In this document: piece by piece, positions 34,024 through 42,584 of the stretch
Layout: each line of letters opens with the position of its first letter
Numbering within the stretch: position 1 is the first letter of the stretch
NCBI RefSeq assembly: GCF_000024345.1
Contig: NC_013729.1
Location: 3,658,001-3,722,000 of the forward strand
DNA from: Kribbella flavida DSM 17836
Lineage (GTDB): Bacteria > Actinomycetota > Actinomycetes > Propionibacteriales > Kribbellaceae
Direction: 5' to 3'
DNA length: 64,000 nt
Program-made: the position numbers and the translations under genes
Notes under the pieces: model-generated
Told to the model about the DNA's origin: nothing
The model's input: only the letters and a program-made list of their open reading frames with translations
Databases searched by the model: none

Positions 34024-34560
34024 TCAGCGGGGACCGCGCTTGAAGCCCCACTTCTCGCGGGCGGCGTCGCGGACCGTGCCGTCGTTGACGCGGGTCGCGG
34101 TCGCCTTTCCGTCGGCCACGGTCGCGATCACCGTGACCTGGTTGCCGGCCTTCACGTCGGCGATCCCGTCCCGCGCGGCGTTCACCAGGGTGTCCTCCGT
34201 GAGCGTGTACTCCCGGCTGTACCCGTCCGCGCTCTTCACCGTGATCTTGTCCGTGCTGACCGCGGTGACCTCGCCCCGCTGGCTGGCGACGGTCTGGTAG
34301 CCGCCGCCGTCCTTCTCCACCACGAACTCCCCGTGCAGCGCGCCGCCGAAGCCGAGCTCGCCGCGCCGCCCCGGCCCGTGGCCGGCCTCGGGCTTGCCGG
34401 ACTCGGCCGGCGCCGACGGCGAGGCCGAAGGCGACGGGGACGGCGTGGGATCGGCGCTGGTGGTCGCCCAGGCGACTCCCCCGGCCGCCGTCGTGACGAC
34501 GACCGCCGCCACGGTGCCGGCCACCCGCCAGGACTTGTCGGTGAGTTTCTGCAACGCCAT
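34024..34560 (-). CDS. Exported or membrane-anchored DUF5666-like protein
   Basis: 178 residues from the ATG at 34560, with GGGAGG nine bases upstream. One hydrophobic helix (VAGTVAAVVVTTAAGGVAWA, ~11-30) is a signal or anchor; a Pro/Ser-rich linker (TPSPSPSASPSAP) follows. The C-terminal ~100 residues hold two beta-strand modules (GEVTAVSTDKITVKSADGYS; GNQVTVIATVADGKATATRV) of the DUF5666 / OB-like type. Function unknown. It lies immediately upstream of the two-component genes and has its own copy of the 11-bp-phased repeat, so it is a likely target of that system. Confidence 0.82.
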   Translation of the reverse strand: MALQKLTDKSWRVAGTVAAVVVTTAAGGVAWATTSADPTPSPSPSASPSAPAESGKPEAGHGPGRRGELGFGGALHGEFVVEKDGGGYQTVASQRGEVTAVSTDKITVKSADGYSREYTLTEDTLVNAARDGIADVKAGNQVTVIATVADGKATATRVNDGTVRDAAREKWGFKRGPR

Positions 34561-34653
34561 CTGGAACTGCCTCCCGGTACTGCGCACCAGGCCGTCACCT
34601 GGTGCTGGTCGTTCCACCTTGCGACGCCGACCTGAGGCACGCCTCCCGGAAAG

Positions 34654-34671
34654 CTGGCAAAACCCTGGCAA
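34654..34671. promoter_or_regulatory. Candidate response-regulator box B (two 11-bp-spaced repeats)
   Basis: CTGGCAAAACCCTGGCAA contains CTGGCA at 34654 and 34665, 11 bp apart. It matches box A (33955-33972) at 14 of 18 positions and lies about 95-110 bp upstream of the exported-protein gene. Confidence 0.65.
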
Positions 34672-34701
34672 TCGCGCCGCCCGGGTCTCCGCGCGCAGCT
34701 G

Positions 34702-35187
34702 TCAGACCAGGAACAGCACCGCGACCAGCCAGACCGCCGCGGCGAGCGCGGTCCCGATGAACTCGATCAGGATCGACAGGCCGGTCGCCCGCAGCGCGTG
34801 CTTGGTCGAGCCCCAGGCCGCCGGGTGGGTGCCCAGGCGCTGCCGCTCGGACAGGTACACACCGAGCGGGAACCCGACGAACATGCCGACCACCGGGATC
34901 AGGAAGAACCCCACGATCCCCAGCAGCACGCCGACGAACATCGACCGCCGCGGTACGCCGGACTCGCGCAGCCGGCGTTCCGGCACGATGTACTTCACCA
35001 CCTGACTGGCACCGATCAGCACCACGGCCGCGGCGAGCACGGCCCACCCGGTCGGACTCTGCAGCTCGAGAGCCCAGATCAGGATCGCGGCGAGACTGAG
35101 CAGTGCGCCCGGCAGCACGGGCACCACGATGCCGATGATGCCGACGAAGATCGTGATGCCGATCAGGATCGTACCCACGCTGTTCAC
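34702..35187 (-). CDS. DUF456 family membrane protein
   Basis: 161 residues, GTG start, four to five membrane helices. The family core IVVPVLPGALLSLAAILIWA near residue 20, VVKYIVPERRLRESGVPRRSM in the loop and VGFFLIPVVGMFVGFPLGVY near 95 are characteristic, with paired glycine-rich helices. No biochemical function is known for the family. It is divergent from the debranching-enzyme gene with 41 bp between starts. Confidence 0.9.
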   Translation of the reverse strand: MNSVGTILIGITIFVGIIGIVVPVLPGALLSLAAILIWALELQSPTGWAVLAAAVVLIGASQVVKYIVPERRLRESGVPRRSMFVGVLLGIVGFFLIPVVGMFVGFPLGVYLSERQRLGTHPAAWGSTKHALRATGLSILIEFIGTALAAAVWLVAVLFLV

Positions 35188-35228
35188 GCCCCCACTCTGC
35201 CGTAGATCGCTGCGCTTAGGGTGGGCGC

Positions 35229-37247
35229 ATGCCTGCTCTGCACGATCTGGTCACCACGCTCGCCGCGCCCTGGGTCGCGCTCTCTCCGCGATCCGGTCAG
35301 CTGACGGGACAAGGCGCCGAGGGCGTGTACGCCCGGGACCGGCGGATCCTGTCCCGGCTGCTGGTCACCGTCGACGGCCGCGAACCGCTGGCCGTGCACG
35401 TCGACGAGCCGGCGGCCGGAACGACGACGTACTCGGCGGTGGTCGAGGGGCTCGGTGACACCGGCCACGATCCGACGGTGATGCTGCGGCGGACCCGCAC
35501 GGTCGACGGCGAGGGGCTGACGGAGCAGTTCGTGCTGGTGAACCGTTCGCACAGCACGGTGGAGTGCACCCTGGCTGTTGCCGTCGGCACCGATCTCGCC
35601 GGCACCGCCGAGGTCCGCAGCGCCGCCGCCGCGGACCGGCCGGCCCTGCTGGCAACCCAGGACGAAGCAGCACTGCGCTGGGACTCGGCCGGAACGCGAG
35701 TGAGCGCTCTCCCGGATCCTGCGCCGCACACCGTCGCCGCATCAGGCGGGGCGGGTGACGCCGCGGCCATCACGTGGGAGCTACGAGTCGCGCCGGGGGA
35801 GGAGGCAACCGTCTCACTGCGAGTGAGCGCGATCTTCCCGCCGCCGACGGGGTTCGAGATCAAGCCGCCGGAGAGCCGGCCGACGTACGACGAGGTGCTT
35901 GTCTCCTGCGACGACACCCGCGTCGAGCGGTGGGTCCGCCGGTCGCTGCAGGACGTCGCCGCGTTGCAGCTCGGCACCGAGAACGCGGGAGAGCGGTATC
36001 TCGGGGCCGGACCGCCCTGGTACCTGACCCTGTTCGGTCGCGACTCACTGATCTCCTCGGGCATGCTGATCCCCATCGACCCCGAACTGGCCGCGGGCAC
36101 GCTGCGCGCGCTGGCCCGGTGGCAGGGCAGCAAGGTCGACGCCGACGCCGCCGAGCAGCCCGGCAAGATCCCGCACGAGCTGCGCGCCGAGGTCGCCGAT
36201 CACGGCGGCGGACTTGTCCTGCCGGCGGCGTACTACGGCTCCCACGACGCGACCCAGCTGTGGATCACCACGCTGCACAAGGCCTGGCGCTGGGGCATGC
36301 CGCGCGAGCAGGTCGAGGCGCTGCTGCCGTACCTGCAGAGAGCGCTCACCTGGATCCGGGACCACGCCGATCCCGACGGCGACGGCTTCCTCGAGTACCT
36401 GGACGAGTCCGGCCACGGCCTCGCCAACCAAGGCTGGAAGGACTCCAGCGACGCGGTCCAGTGGCCCGACGGCACGATCGCGACCGCGCCGATCGCGCTC
36501 TGCGAGGTCCAGGCCTACGCGTACGCCGCCGCGGTGGCGGGTGCCGAGCTGCTGACCGCGTTCGGCCTGGACGGTGCCGAGCAGTGGCTGACCTGGGCGG
36601 CCGAGCTGAAGATCCGGTTCCGGGAGAAATTCTGGGTCGACGGCTACCCGGCCATCGCCCTCGACGGCGAGAAGCGCCCGGTCGCCGGCCCGTCGTCCAA
36701 CCTGGGCCACCTCCTAGGTACGGGCCTGCTCGACCCGGACGAGGAGGCGGCGGTGGCGGCAGTGCTGGCCGACCCCCAGCTCGACAGTGGCTTCGGACTC
36801 CGCACGCTCTCGACCGCGATGGCAGCGTTCAACCCGCTCGGCTACCACACCGGCAGCGTCTGGCCGCACGACACTGCGATGGCCATCCAGGGCCTGTACG
36901 CCGCAGGCCACGCCGCCACCGCGACGACGTACGCGCGCGGTCTGCTGACGACGGCGGAGGCGTTCGGCTACCGGCTGCCCGAGCTCTACGGCGGCGCCGG
37001 TTCAGCGGTGGAGAGCGTGCCCACGCCGTACCCGCTGTCGTGCCGCCCGCAGGCGTGGGCCGCGGCCTCGGCGGTCGCCGTCGTCGTCGCCGCGCTGGGA
37101 ATCGACCCGCACGTGCCGGCCGGCACCCTCGACGTCTCACCCGCCGCCGACTTCCCCTGGACCACCCTGCGCATCGACGGTCTCCGGGTCGGAGAGCGCT
37201 CCCTGTCCGTGCACTACACGAACGGAAGGCTCACGGTGCACGCGTGA
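35229..37247 (+). CDS. Glycogen-debranching-like glycosidase (amylo-alpha-1,6-glucosidase family)
   Basis: 672 residues. The N-terminal domain (1-~225; GVYARDRRILSRLLVTVDG) is the glycogen-debranching N-terminal sandwich. The C-terminal (alpha/alpha)6 barrel includes YLTLFGRDSLISSGML near 265, GKIPHELRAEVADHGG near 315, the acidic GLANQGWKDSSDAVQWPDG near 400 and GYHTGSVWPHDTAMAIQGL near 540, which hold the catalytic carboxylates. It probably trims branched alpha-glucans or related oligosaccharides. TAGGGT (35217-35222) lies six bases before the ATG, predicting a leaderless mRNA. Contains three AGCGCT-centred motifs. Confidence 0.9.
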   Translation: MPALHDLVTTLAAPWVALSPRSGQLTGQGAEGVYARDRRILSRLLVTVDGREPLAVHVDEPAAGTTTYSAVVEGLGDTGHDPTVMLRRTRTVDGEGLTEQFVLVNRSHSTVECTLAVAVGTDLAGTAEVRSAAAADRPALLATQDEAALRWDSAGTRVSALPDPAPHTVAASGGAGDAAAITWELRVAPGEEATVSLRVSAIFPPPTGFEIKPPESRPTYDEVLVSCDDTRVERWVRRSLQDVAALQLGTENAGERYLGAGPPWYLTLFGRDSLISSGMLIPIDPELAAGTLRALARWQGSKVDADAAEQPGKIPHELRAEVADHGGGLVLPAAYYGSHDATQLWITTLHKAWRWGMPREQVEALLPYLQRALTWIRDHADPDGDGFLEYLDESGHGLANQGWKDSSDAVQWPDGTIATAPIALCEVQAYAYAAAVAGAELLTAFGLDGAEQWLTWAAELKIRFREKFWVDGYPAIALDGEKRPVAGPSSNLGHLLGTGLLDPDEEAAVAAVLADPQLDSGFGLRTLSTAMAAFNPLGYHTGSVWPHDTAMAIQGLYAAGHAATATTYARGLLTTAEAFGYRLPELYGGAGSAVESVPTPYPLSCRPQAWAAASAVAVVVAALGIDPHVPAGTLDVSPAADFPWTTLRIDGLRVGERSLSVHYTNGRLTVHA

Positions 37248-37251
37248 CCCG

Positions 37252-37881
37252 TCAGTGGAAGGCGGTGAGCGCTGCCACCACCGCGATCGCCAGATAGCTG
37301 CCGCCGGCAAGGAAACGCTGGATCCGCCGACTGCGCGCGGACCGGAACCGGCGGCCGATCGCGTCTGCACCCACCGCGTAGCAGAGGTCGAGCGCCAAAC
37401 CGATCACCAGCGTCGCGGCGCCCAGCAGCAGCATCTCGTTGCGGACCTGGACCGGTCCCGCGTCCCGGCTGGTGAACTGCGGCAGGAAAGCCAGGAAGAA
37501 CAGCGCCGCCTTCGGATTGAACAAGTTCACCAGCACCCCGGCACGGAACACCCGGCCGAGCGGCTCGGCCCGCAACGTGCCGAGGCCGGAGCAGCCCGGG
37601 GGAGTCCGCAGCGTCCGCACCCCGAGATAGGCCAGATACGCGGCGCCGGTCAGCGAGATCGCCGTGAACAGCGCCGGTGACGCCTCAACCACCGCCACCA
37701 GGCCGAGCGCGGCGACCAGGATGTAGACCACCGACCCCGCCTCGATCGCGAACGCCGACACGACGCCGGCCCGGCGGCCCTGCGTCAGGCTGCGCAGCGA
37801 GATGTAGATGTTGTTCGGCCCGGGCATCCCGACCAGGACTACGGTCGCCCCGACGAACCCCAGCAACTGCCCGATCCCCAT
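37252..37881 (-). CDS. LysE/RhtB-family exporter
   Basis: 209 residues, six membrane helices. VVLVGMPGPNNIYISLRSL near residue 16 is the LysE signature (PGP), and GVLVNLFNPKAALFFLAFLPQF near 118 the second landmark. The family exports amino acids or related metabolites. The ATG at 37881 is chosen by family start MGIGQLLGFVG; the longer open frame crosses into the promoter. It is divergent from a MocR-type regulator with 128 bp between, a common arrangement in which the regulator controls the exporter. Confidence 0.9.
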   Translation of the reverse strand: MGIGQLLGFVGATVVLVGMPGPNNIYISLRSLTQGRRAGVVSAFAIEAGSVVYILVAALGLVAVVEASPALFTAISLTGAAYLAYLGVRTLRTPPGCSGLGTLRAEPLGRVFRAGVLVNLFNPKAALFFLAFLPQFTSRDAGPVQVRNEMLLLGAATLVIGLALDLCYAVGADAIGRRFRSARSRRIQRFLAGGSYLAIAVVAALTAFH

Positions 37882-37925
37882 CCGCCCTGCCTGCCTTCCG
37901 TTGCCGCGATCCGGCCACCCGGCGG

Positions 37926-37989
37926 TGGACCGACCTGTCGCACTGGACCGCTCGATGGGTCTAGCCTGGCGGCGCGAGTTCCAGTCCAC
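37926..37989. promoter_or_regulatory. Candidate MocR-type binding repeats
   Basis: TGGACCG occurs at 37926-37932 and 37944-37950 as a direct repeat spaced 18 bp, and a related inverted element (TCCAGTCCA) lies at 37981-37989. Two direct plus one inverted repeat between divergent genes resembles PdxR/MocR operators. Assignment is inference. Confidence 0.45.
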
Positions 37990-38009
37990 CCGAGCCAATT
38001 CGAGGAGAA

Positions 38010-39485
38010 GTGGACCGTTCCGGAGATCCGGCCGCGCTGGCCGACCTGATCGGCCGCCGGCTGAGTGGACCACCCGGCGGCCTCTACCGCCGGCTGGCCG
38101 ACGCGCTCGCCGCCCTGATCGGCACCGCAGAACTGCCCGTCGGCGCCCGGCTGCCGGCCGAACGCCGCTTGGCCGAGGCCCTGGCCGTCAGCCGCAGCAC
38201 CGTCGTCGCGGCGTACGACGAACTGCGCGGCCGCGGGCTGGTCGAGAGCCGCCGGGGCAGCGGGACGACGGTCGCCCGGGCCGCGAGCCGCGGCCGGTCC
38301 GGCGCCGACCGGCGCATGCCCACCGGGTACGGCGAGTCGTTGTTCCACCGGATCGCGTTCGGCCCCGGCGACGTGATCTCGATGACGTACGCCGTGGATC
38401 CCGGCATCCCGGAACTGGTCGCCGAGGTGCAGGATCTTGCCCGCACGGACCTGCCCGCGCTGCTGCAGGACGTCGGCTACCACCCGCGCGGGATCCTGCC
38501 GCTGCGCGAGCGCATCGCCGACCACTTCGAGCAGTCCGGCCTGCCGACCGGCCCGGACGAGATCGTCGTCACCAGCGGCGCGCACCAGGCGATCGCGCTG
38601 GTCACCCAGATGTACCTGCGCAGCGGCGCCGCGGTCGTGATCGAGCAGCCGAGCTGGCCGGGCTGCTTCGACCTGTTCGGCGCCGCCGGCGGCCGGGTGG
38701 TCGGCGTACCGCTGGACGACGCCGGGATCCGGCCGGACCTGCTGACCGCGGCGCTGAAGGAGCACCAGCCGGCGATGCTGTTCGTGATGCCGACCTTCCA
38801 CAACCCGACCGGCCGGCTGATGTCGTCCGCCCGCCGCCGGCAGGTCGCCGAGCTCGCCGCCCGGTACGGCGTGGTGGTGGTCGAGGACAACGCGTACTCG
38901 GCCGGAGACCCGTCCGGCCCGGAGATCCCGCCGCCGCTGGCCGCGTTCGCCCCGGACCACGCCGAGGTGCTGTCGATCGGGTCGGTCTCGAAAGCGGTCT
39001 GGGGCGGACTGCGGATCGGCTGGATCCGGGCGCCGCGGCCGCTCGCGGAACGCCTCGCCCGGCACAAGGCGCTCGCCGATCTCGGCAGCCCGGTGATCGA
39101 CCAGGCGCTGACCGCCCGGCTGCTGCCGCGGCTGACCGAGATCACCGCCGACCGGGCCCGGCTGGCCACCGGACGCCGCGCGCACATCGGCCGGCTGCTG
39201 GCCGAGCGGCTGCCCGAGTGGCAGTGGGAGGAACCGGCCGGTGGGTCGGCGTTGTGGATCCGGCTGCCGGACACCGACGCGCGGGTGTTCGCCCAGATCG
39301 CGCTGCGGCACGGCGTCGAGGTCGTCGCGGGGCACGCGATGGACCCCAGCGGCCTGCACGACGGCTACCTGCGGATCCCGTTCGCCTACCCGCCGGAGGT
39401 GCTGGTCGACGCGGTGGACCGGCTGGCGGGGGCGTGGCGGGAACTGCGCCGGCACGGCCCGGCGCCCGGCGTACCGATGGTCTGA
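38010..39485 (+). CDS. MocR-type regulator: GntR winged helix fused to aminotransferase-like domain
   Basis: 491 residues from a GTG with GAGG four bases upstream. Residues ~25-95 are a GntR winged helix (LPVGARLPAERRLAEALAVS, SRSTVVAAYDELRGRGLVES). From ~110 it is a fold-type I PLP domain with TSGAHQAIALV near 190, FHNPTGRLMS near 267, the aspartate site around VVVEDNAYS near 298 and the PLP Lys in SVSKAVWGGLRIGW near 330. MocR proteins sense PLP or an amino-compound adduct. It is divergent from a LysE exporter, its likely target. Confidence 0.93.
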   Translation: MDRSGDPAALADLIGRRLSGPPGGLYRRLADALAALIGTAELPVGARLPAERRLAEALAVSRSTVVAAYDELRGRGLVESRRGSGTTVARAASRGRSGADRRMPTGYGESLFHRIAFGPGDVISMTYAVDPGIPELVAEVQDLARTDLPALLQDVGYHPRGILPLRERIADHFEQSGLPTGPDEIVVTSGAHQAIALVTQMYLRSGAAVVIEQPSWPGCFDLFGAAGGRVVGVPLDDAGIRPDLLTAALKEHQPAMLFVMPTFHNPTGRLMSSARRRQVAELAARYGVVVVEDNAYSAGDPSGPEIPPPLAAFAPDHAEVLSIGSVSKAVWGGLRIGWIRAPRPLAERLARHKALADLGSPVIDQALTARLLPRLTEITADRARLATGRRAHIGRLLAERLPEWQWEEPAGGSALWIRLPDTDARVFAQIALRHGVEVVAGHAMDPSGLHDGYLRIPFAYPPEVLVDAVDRLAGAWRELRRHGPAPGVPMV

Positions 39486-39492
39486 GATGACG

Positions 39493-39525
39493 GATGGCGG
39501 TCACCCGGCTCGGGTGACCGCCATC
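39493..39525. terminator. Strong hairpin terminator after the MocR gene
   Basis: GATGGCGGTCACCC (39493-39506) and GGGTGACCGCCATC (39512-39525) form a perfect 14-bp stem with a five-base loop, seven bases after the stop codon. The convergent DUF7455 gene ends 54 bases later and can share it. Confidence 0.85.
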
Positions 39526-39578
39526 GATGAAGGTCTGTTGGGGTCTGCGCCGCCATTGGCGCCTATGAGGCCAGGGGG

Positions 39579-39809
39579 TTACCGCTCCTCGTCCGCGGTG
39601 ACAGCGGGAGCGGCTTCGAGCCGGCCCGTCTCGTCGTGGATCGTGATAGCGATGTTGCGCAGTTTCTCCGCGTGCTCCCGGCTGTGGTGGGCGCAGAAGA
39701 GCAGCTCCCCACCGGAGGTCAGGGTGACACGGACGTAGGCCTGCGCGCCGCAGCGGTCACAACGGTCCGCAGCCGACAGGGTCGAACTCGGGGCGAGTGC
39801 TGTAGTCAC
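39579..39809 (-). CDS. DUF7455 small zinc-ribbon-like protein
   Basis: 76 residues from the GTG at 39809 (MTTALAPSSTLSAADRCDRC), with GAGG six bases upstream; an ATG four codons earlier is also in frame. Cys pairs CDRC and the CAHHSREH segment suggest a single zinc site. The family is widespread in actinobacteria, typically encoded between sigA and the topoisomerase IV genes, as here next to parE. No function is established. Confidence 0.88.
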   Translation of the reverse strand: MTTALAPSSTLSAADRCDRCGAQAYVRVTLTSGGELLFCAHHSREHAEKLRNIAITIHDETGRLEAAPAVTADEER

Positions 39810-39823
39810 TTGAGGCCTCATCT

Positions 39824-39852
39824 CATCTAGTTCCGTACTCACCAGATAGCAA
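39824..39852 (-). promoter_or_regulatory. Promoter of the DUF7455 gene
   Basis: On the minus strand TTGCTA (39847-39852) and TAGATG (39824-39829) are separated by exactly 17 bp, a good housekeeping -35/-10 pair. The transcript would begin within a few bases of the GAGG site and have a leader of about ten bases. Confidence 0.55.
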
Positions 39853-40272
39853 CATCCTGACATGCGGATCGCTTCCCGGTAGGTGCAGCGTGTCCGAATG
39901 TGAGACGAACCACCTGTTCCCTTATGACGCATATTGACGGGGAATCGTTTCCGATTCGGGCGATCCGGTGTTTCCGGCGGGTGTCGGGCGTGTCTTTTCT
40001 CACTGTGCGCTACCCGCCGGTTACTGCGTGCGGATGTCCGGAGTGTCGGAGACCCGCCAGGATCGAGTCCGGATCGATATCTTCCGGAACACCTTTCCTG
40101 CCAAGGATTCGGAGTCGAAGCCGTCGTGGATGTGCGGTACCCGCGATCGCGCCGCACACGCCCGACCACGGACCCCTCCTGCCGGGTTTTGGGGGTGCCG
40201 CCTCGTAGGCTGTCACCGTGCGCGGGCCGAGCTCGCGCACGCTGTCTGCTTGTGAACCAGTGAAGGAGCCCA
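39853..40272. other. Intergenic region upstream of parE
   Basis: About 420 bp with no credible gene; open frames here lack family features. TAGGCT at 40206-40211 is a possible -10 for parE without a matching -35. AAGGAG at 40263-40268 is the parE ribosome site. The region is long for its neighbourhood, and I see no repeat or clear RNA fold in it. Confidence 0.4.
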
Positions 40273-42357
40273 GTGGCCGCCCCGACGCCTCGCAGTACCG
40301 AGCTCGACCCGACGTACAACGCGCGCAACCTGCTCGTCCTCGAGGGGCTGGAGGCCGTGCGGAAGCGGCCGGGCATGTACATCGGGTCGACCGACAGCCG
40401 CGGCCTGATGCACTGCCTGTGGGAGATCATCGACAACGCCGTCGACGAGGCACTGGCCGGCCACGGCGACCGGATCGACGTCGTGCTGCACAAGGACGGT
40501 TCGGTCGAGGTCCGGGACAAGGCCCGCGGCATCCCGGTCGACATCGAGCCGAAGACCAAGCTCAGTGGTGTCGAGGTGGTCTTCACCAAGCTGCACGCCG
40601 GCGGCAAGTTCGGCGGCGGCTCGTACAACGCCTCCGGCGGTCTGCACGGGGTCGGCGCCTCCGTCGTGAACGCGCTGTCCGCGCGGCTCGACGTCGAGGT
40701 GGACCGCGGCGGTGTGGTCTGGACCACCTCGTTCCGGCGCGGCGTGGCCGGTGAGTTCGACGGCGAGGGCGCGACCGCCGGCTTCACCCCGGCCAAGGGC
40801 CTGCGCAAGGCCGGCCGGGCCAAGAAGGGCGTCACCGGCACCCGGATCCGGTACTGGGCGGACCGGCAGATCTTCACCCGCGACGCGGCCTTCAACTACG
40901 ACGAGCTGGTCACCCGGGCGCGGCAGACGTCGTTCCTGGTGCCGGGTCTGGAGCTGGTGATCCGCGACGAGCGCGGGCACGAGCCGACCGAGGAGTCGTT
41001 CAAGCACGACGGTGGGATCAGCGAGTTCTGCGAGTTCCTGGCCACCGATCAGAAGGTCACCGACGTGATCCGGCTGACCGGCACGGGCCACTTCACCGAG
41101 ACGGTGCCGATGCTCGACGACGCCGGCCACATGACGCCGACCGACGTCGAGCGCGACCTGGACGTCGACATCGCGGTGCGCTGGGGCGACGGCTACGAGA
41201 CCGAGGTCCGCTCGTTCGTGAACATCGTGGCGACGCCGAAGGGCGGCACCCACGTGGCCGGCTTCGAGCGCGCGCTGTCGAAGGCGTTCACCGGCGTGCT
41301 GACCGGCACCAGGCTGCTGAAGAGCGGCGAGGAGGTCATCAAGGACGACGTGCTGGAGGGCCTCACCTCGGTCGTCACGGTCCGGCTGGCCGAACCGCAG
41401 TTCGACGGCCAGACCAAGGAGGTGCTCGGCACGCCGGCCGCGTCGCGGATCGTCGCGAAGGTGGTGCAGACCGAGCTGGAGAAGTTCCTCACCTCGGCCA
41501 AGGGCGCGGCCAAGGCGCAGGCCCGCGCCGTGCTGGAGAAGGTCGTCGCCGCCTCCCGGACCCGGGTCGCGGCCCGCCAGCACCGCGAGCTGCAGCGGCG
41601 CAAGACCGCGCTGGAGTCGTCGGCGCTGCCGGCGAAGCTGGCCGACTGCCGCAGCAACGACGTGGACCGCTCCGAGCTGTTCATCGTCGAGGGCGACTCG
41701 GCGCTCGGTACGGCGAAGCTGGCCCGCAACTCGGAGTTCCAGGCGCTGCTGCCGATCCGCGGCAAGATCCTCAACGTGCAGAAGGCGTCGGTCGGCGACA
41801 TGCTGAAGAACGCCGAGTGCGCCTCGATCATCCAGGTGGTCGGCGCCGGCTCGGGCCGGACCTTCGACCTGGAGCAGGCGCGCTACGGCAAGATCATCTT
41901 CATGGCCGACGCCGACTCCGACGGCGCGCACATCCGCTGCCTGCTGGCGACACTGTTCTTCCGGTACATGCGGCCGCTGGTCGACGCCGGCCGGGTCTAC
42001 ACCGCCGTCCCGCCGCTGCACCGGTTCGAGCTGACGAACCCGAAGAAAGGGCAGGACAAGTACATCTACACCTACAGCGACGCGGAGTACCAGCGGAAGT
42101 CGGCCGAGCTGATGAAGAAGGGCGTGCGCTGGAAGGAGCCCCCGCAGCGTTACAAGGGCCTGGGTGAGATGGACGCCGACCAGCTGGCCGAGACCACGAT
42201 GGACCCGCGGCACCGCACCCTGCGCCGGATCACCGTCGACGACGGCGAAGCCGCGGCGAGCGTCTTCGACCTGCTGATGGGCAACGACGTTGCTCCCCGC
42301 AAGGAGTTCATCGTGCAGGGCGCCTACGAGCTCGACGAGAACCGCATCGACGTCTGA
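40273..42357 (+). CDS. parE: DNA topoisomerase IV subunit B (ParE / GyrB paralogue)
   Basis: 694 residues from a GTG with AAGGAG upstream. The GHKL ATPase starts NLLVLEGLEAVRKRPGMYIGS, with EIIDNAVDEA near 51 and GGLHGVGASVVNALS near 121. The Toprim domain has EGDSALG near 473 and DADSDGAHIR near 546, the metal site for DNA cleavage. It pairs with the ParC encoded on the other strand at 52-55 kb to decatenate chromosomes and relax supercoils. The main gyrase is presumably elsewhere; the DUF7455 neighbour and nearby sigA favour the topoisomerase IV assignment. Confidence 0.93.
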   Translation: MAAPTPRSTELDPTYNARNLLVLEGLEAVRKRPGMYIGSTDSRGLMHCLWEIIDNAVDEALAGHGDRIDVVLHKDGSVEVRDKARGIPVDIEPKTKLSGVEVVFTKLHAGGKFGGGSYNASGGLHGVGASVVNALSARLDVEVDRGGVVWTTSFRRGVAGEFDGEGATAGFTPAKGLRKAGRAKKGVTGTRIRYWADRQIFTRDAAFNYDELVTRARQTSFLVPGLELVIRDERGHEPTEESFKHDGGISEFCEFLATDQKVTDVIRLTGTGHFTETVPMLDDAGHMTPTDVERDLDVDIAVRWGDGYETEVRSFVNIVATPKGGTHVAGFERALSKAFTGVLTGTRLLKSGEEVIKDDVLEGLTSVVTVRLAEPQFDGQTKEVLGTPAASRIVAKVVQTELEKFLTSAKGAAKAQARAVLEKVVAASRTRVAARQHRELQRRKTALESSALPAKLADCRSNDVDRSELFIVEGDSALGTAKLARNSEFQALLPIRGKILNVQKASVGDMLKNAECASIIQVVGAGSGRTFDLEQARYGKIIFMADADSDGAHIRCLLATLFFRYMRPLVDAGRVYTAVPPLHRFELTNPKKGQDKYIYTYSDAEYQRKSAELMKKGVRWKEPPQRYKGLGEMDADQLAETTMDPRHRTLRRITVDDGEAAASVFDLLMGNDVAPRKEFIVQGAYELDENRIDV

Positions 42358-42372
42358 CCGTCCGACGCCAAC

Positions 42373-42409
42373 CGGCGAGGCGTCCCCGGACCTGGGGTCT
42401 GCCTCGCCG
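42373..42409 (+). terminator. Hairpin terminator after parE
   Basis: CGGCGAGGC (42373-42381) pairs with GCCTCGCCG (42401-42409); an inner CCCC/GGGG extends the stem. TTGTCGTTTCT follows. It lies 15 bases after the parE stop. The remaining 175 bases to the next gene show nothing recognisable. Confidence 0.75.
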
Positions 42410-42584
42410 TTGTCGTTTCTGCGCCACGAAGCCCCGACCACCTCGGTGTCCTGGGTCGTCACGGCTACACGGCGTCGGGTAAGAACGCTGTCACCAGCCG
42501 CAGACGAGCAGGAGCTATCGGTGCCGCCGTCGCATGCAGCGGTGACACCTCATTCGCGGCCCGAACTGCTCGGTACTTTGGGAG

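Noticed and set aside
39900..40263. Three overlapping plus-strand frames upstream of parE
   Set aside because: Compositionally random, overlapping each other, with no ribosome sites; treated as promoter region.
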